DNA of 64,000 bases from Hippasteria phrygiana (Eukaryota > Echinodermata > Asteroidea > Valvatida > Goniasteridae): assembly GCA_037893225.1 (NCBI GenBank), contig JAZGUH010000731.1:186001-250000 (forward strand). Direction: 5' to 3'. Of the stretch, positions 63,801 through 64,000 are shown piece after piece (position 1 is the first letter of the stretch; each line of letters starts with the position of its first letter). The translations under genes were made by a program, and so were the position numbers. The notes under the pieces are model-generated. The model saw nothing but the letters and a program-made list of their open reading frames with translations, made no database searches and had not been told where the DNA came from.

Positions 63801-64000
63801 ACTTCGCCCAAAAACCACATCGCCCTCAACCACTTCGCCCTCAACCACTTCGCCCAAACGCCACTTCGCCCAAACCCCACTTCGCCCAATTACCCCTTCG
63901 CCCAAACGCCACTTCGCCCAAAAACCACTTCGCCCAATTACTACTTCGCCCAAAAACCTCTTCGCCCATAAACCACTTCGCCCAAAAACCACTTCGCCCA
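63801..64000 (+). repeat. CCACTTCGCCCAAAAA minisatellite
   Basis: At least ten imperfect copies of a 17-18 base unit with the constant core CTTCGCCCA, running to the end of the window. Confidence 0.9.

Overview
The window is a 64 kb piece of an animal nuclear genome. Its genes are split by large introns with GT/AG boundaries, intergenic space is AT-rich and full of short inverted-repeat transposons, and long G or C runs recur. Gene content (a fast-diverging G-patch gene, a C19orf53-type small basic protein, mitochondrial ribosomal protein L16, an aminergic GPCR) and repeat style suggest a marine invertebrate deuterostome, perhaps an echinoderm or hemichordate. That placement is inference; no sequence here names the species.

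Layout. 1-2436: no gene seen, some inverted-repeat debris. 2446-15635: one very large foldback-type element with matching inverted ends, a 9-bp flanking duplication (TGTATCTAA), and long arms built of a ~213-bp satellite (about 10 units on the left, 17 on the right); its 6.7 kb interior has no transposase I can recognise. 15.6-20 kb: short repeats plus a small two-exon coding region (17156-18184, +). 20674-30158 (-): seven coding exons of a GPATCH3 orthologue. 30864-34092 (+): three coding exons of a C19orf53 (Leydig cell tumor 10 kDa protein) homologue, head-to-head with GPATCH3. 34.1-35.3 kb: a palindromic tRNA-like SINE fragment, a TTGAT array and another dispersed repeat. 35568-43065 (+): a two-exon serotonin/octopamine-type GPCR with an unusual NRF in place of DRY; its intron holds Penelope-like and other transposon ORF remnants. 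43.1-54.5 kb: mostly transposons (several with nested insertions) and weak exon-like ORFs near 47.9-49.1 kb. 54553-62976 (-): five coding exons of MRPL16. A possible first exon of a further gene lies at 63613 (+), and a minisatellite runs off the right end.

The genes do not form a pathway: GPATCH3 is a nucleic-acid-associated G-patch protein, MRPL16 belongs to the mitochondrial large ribosomal subunit, and the GPCR is a cell-surface monoamine receptor. The most unusual object is the 13.2 kb satellite-armed foldback element. Many exon boundaries were set by reading phase and homology remembered from human proteins, so UTRs and start codons are less certain than the internal exons.
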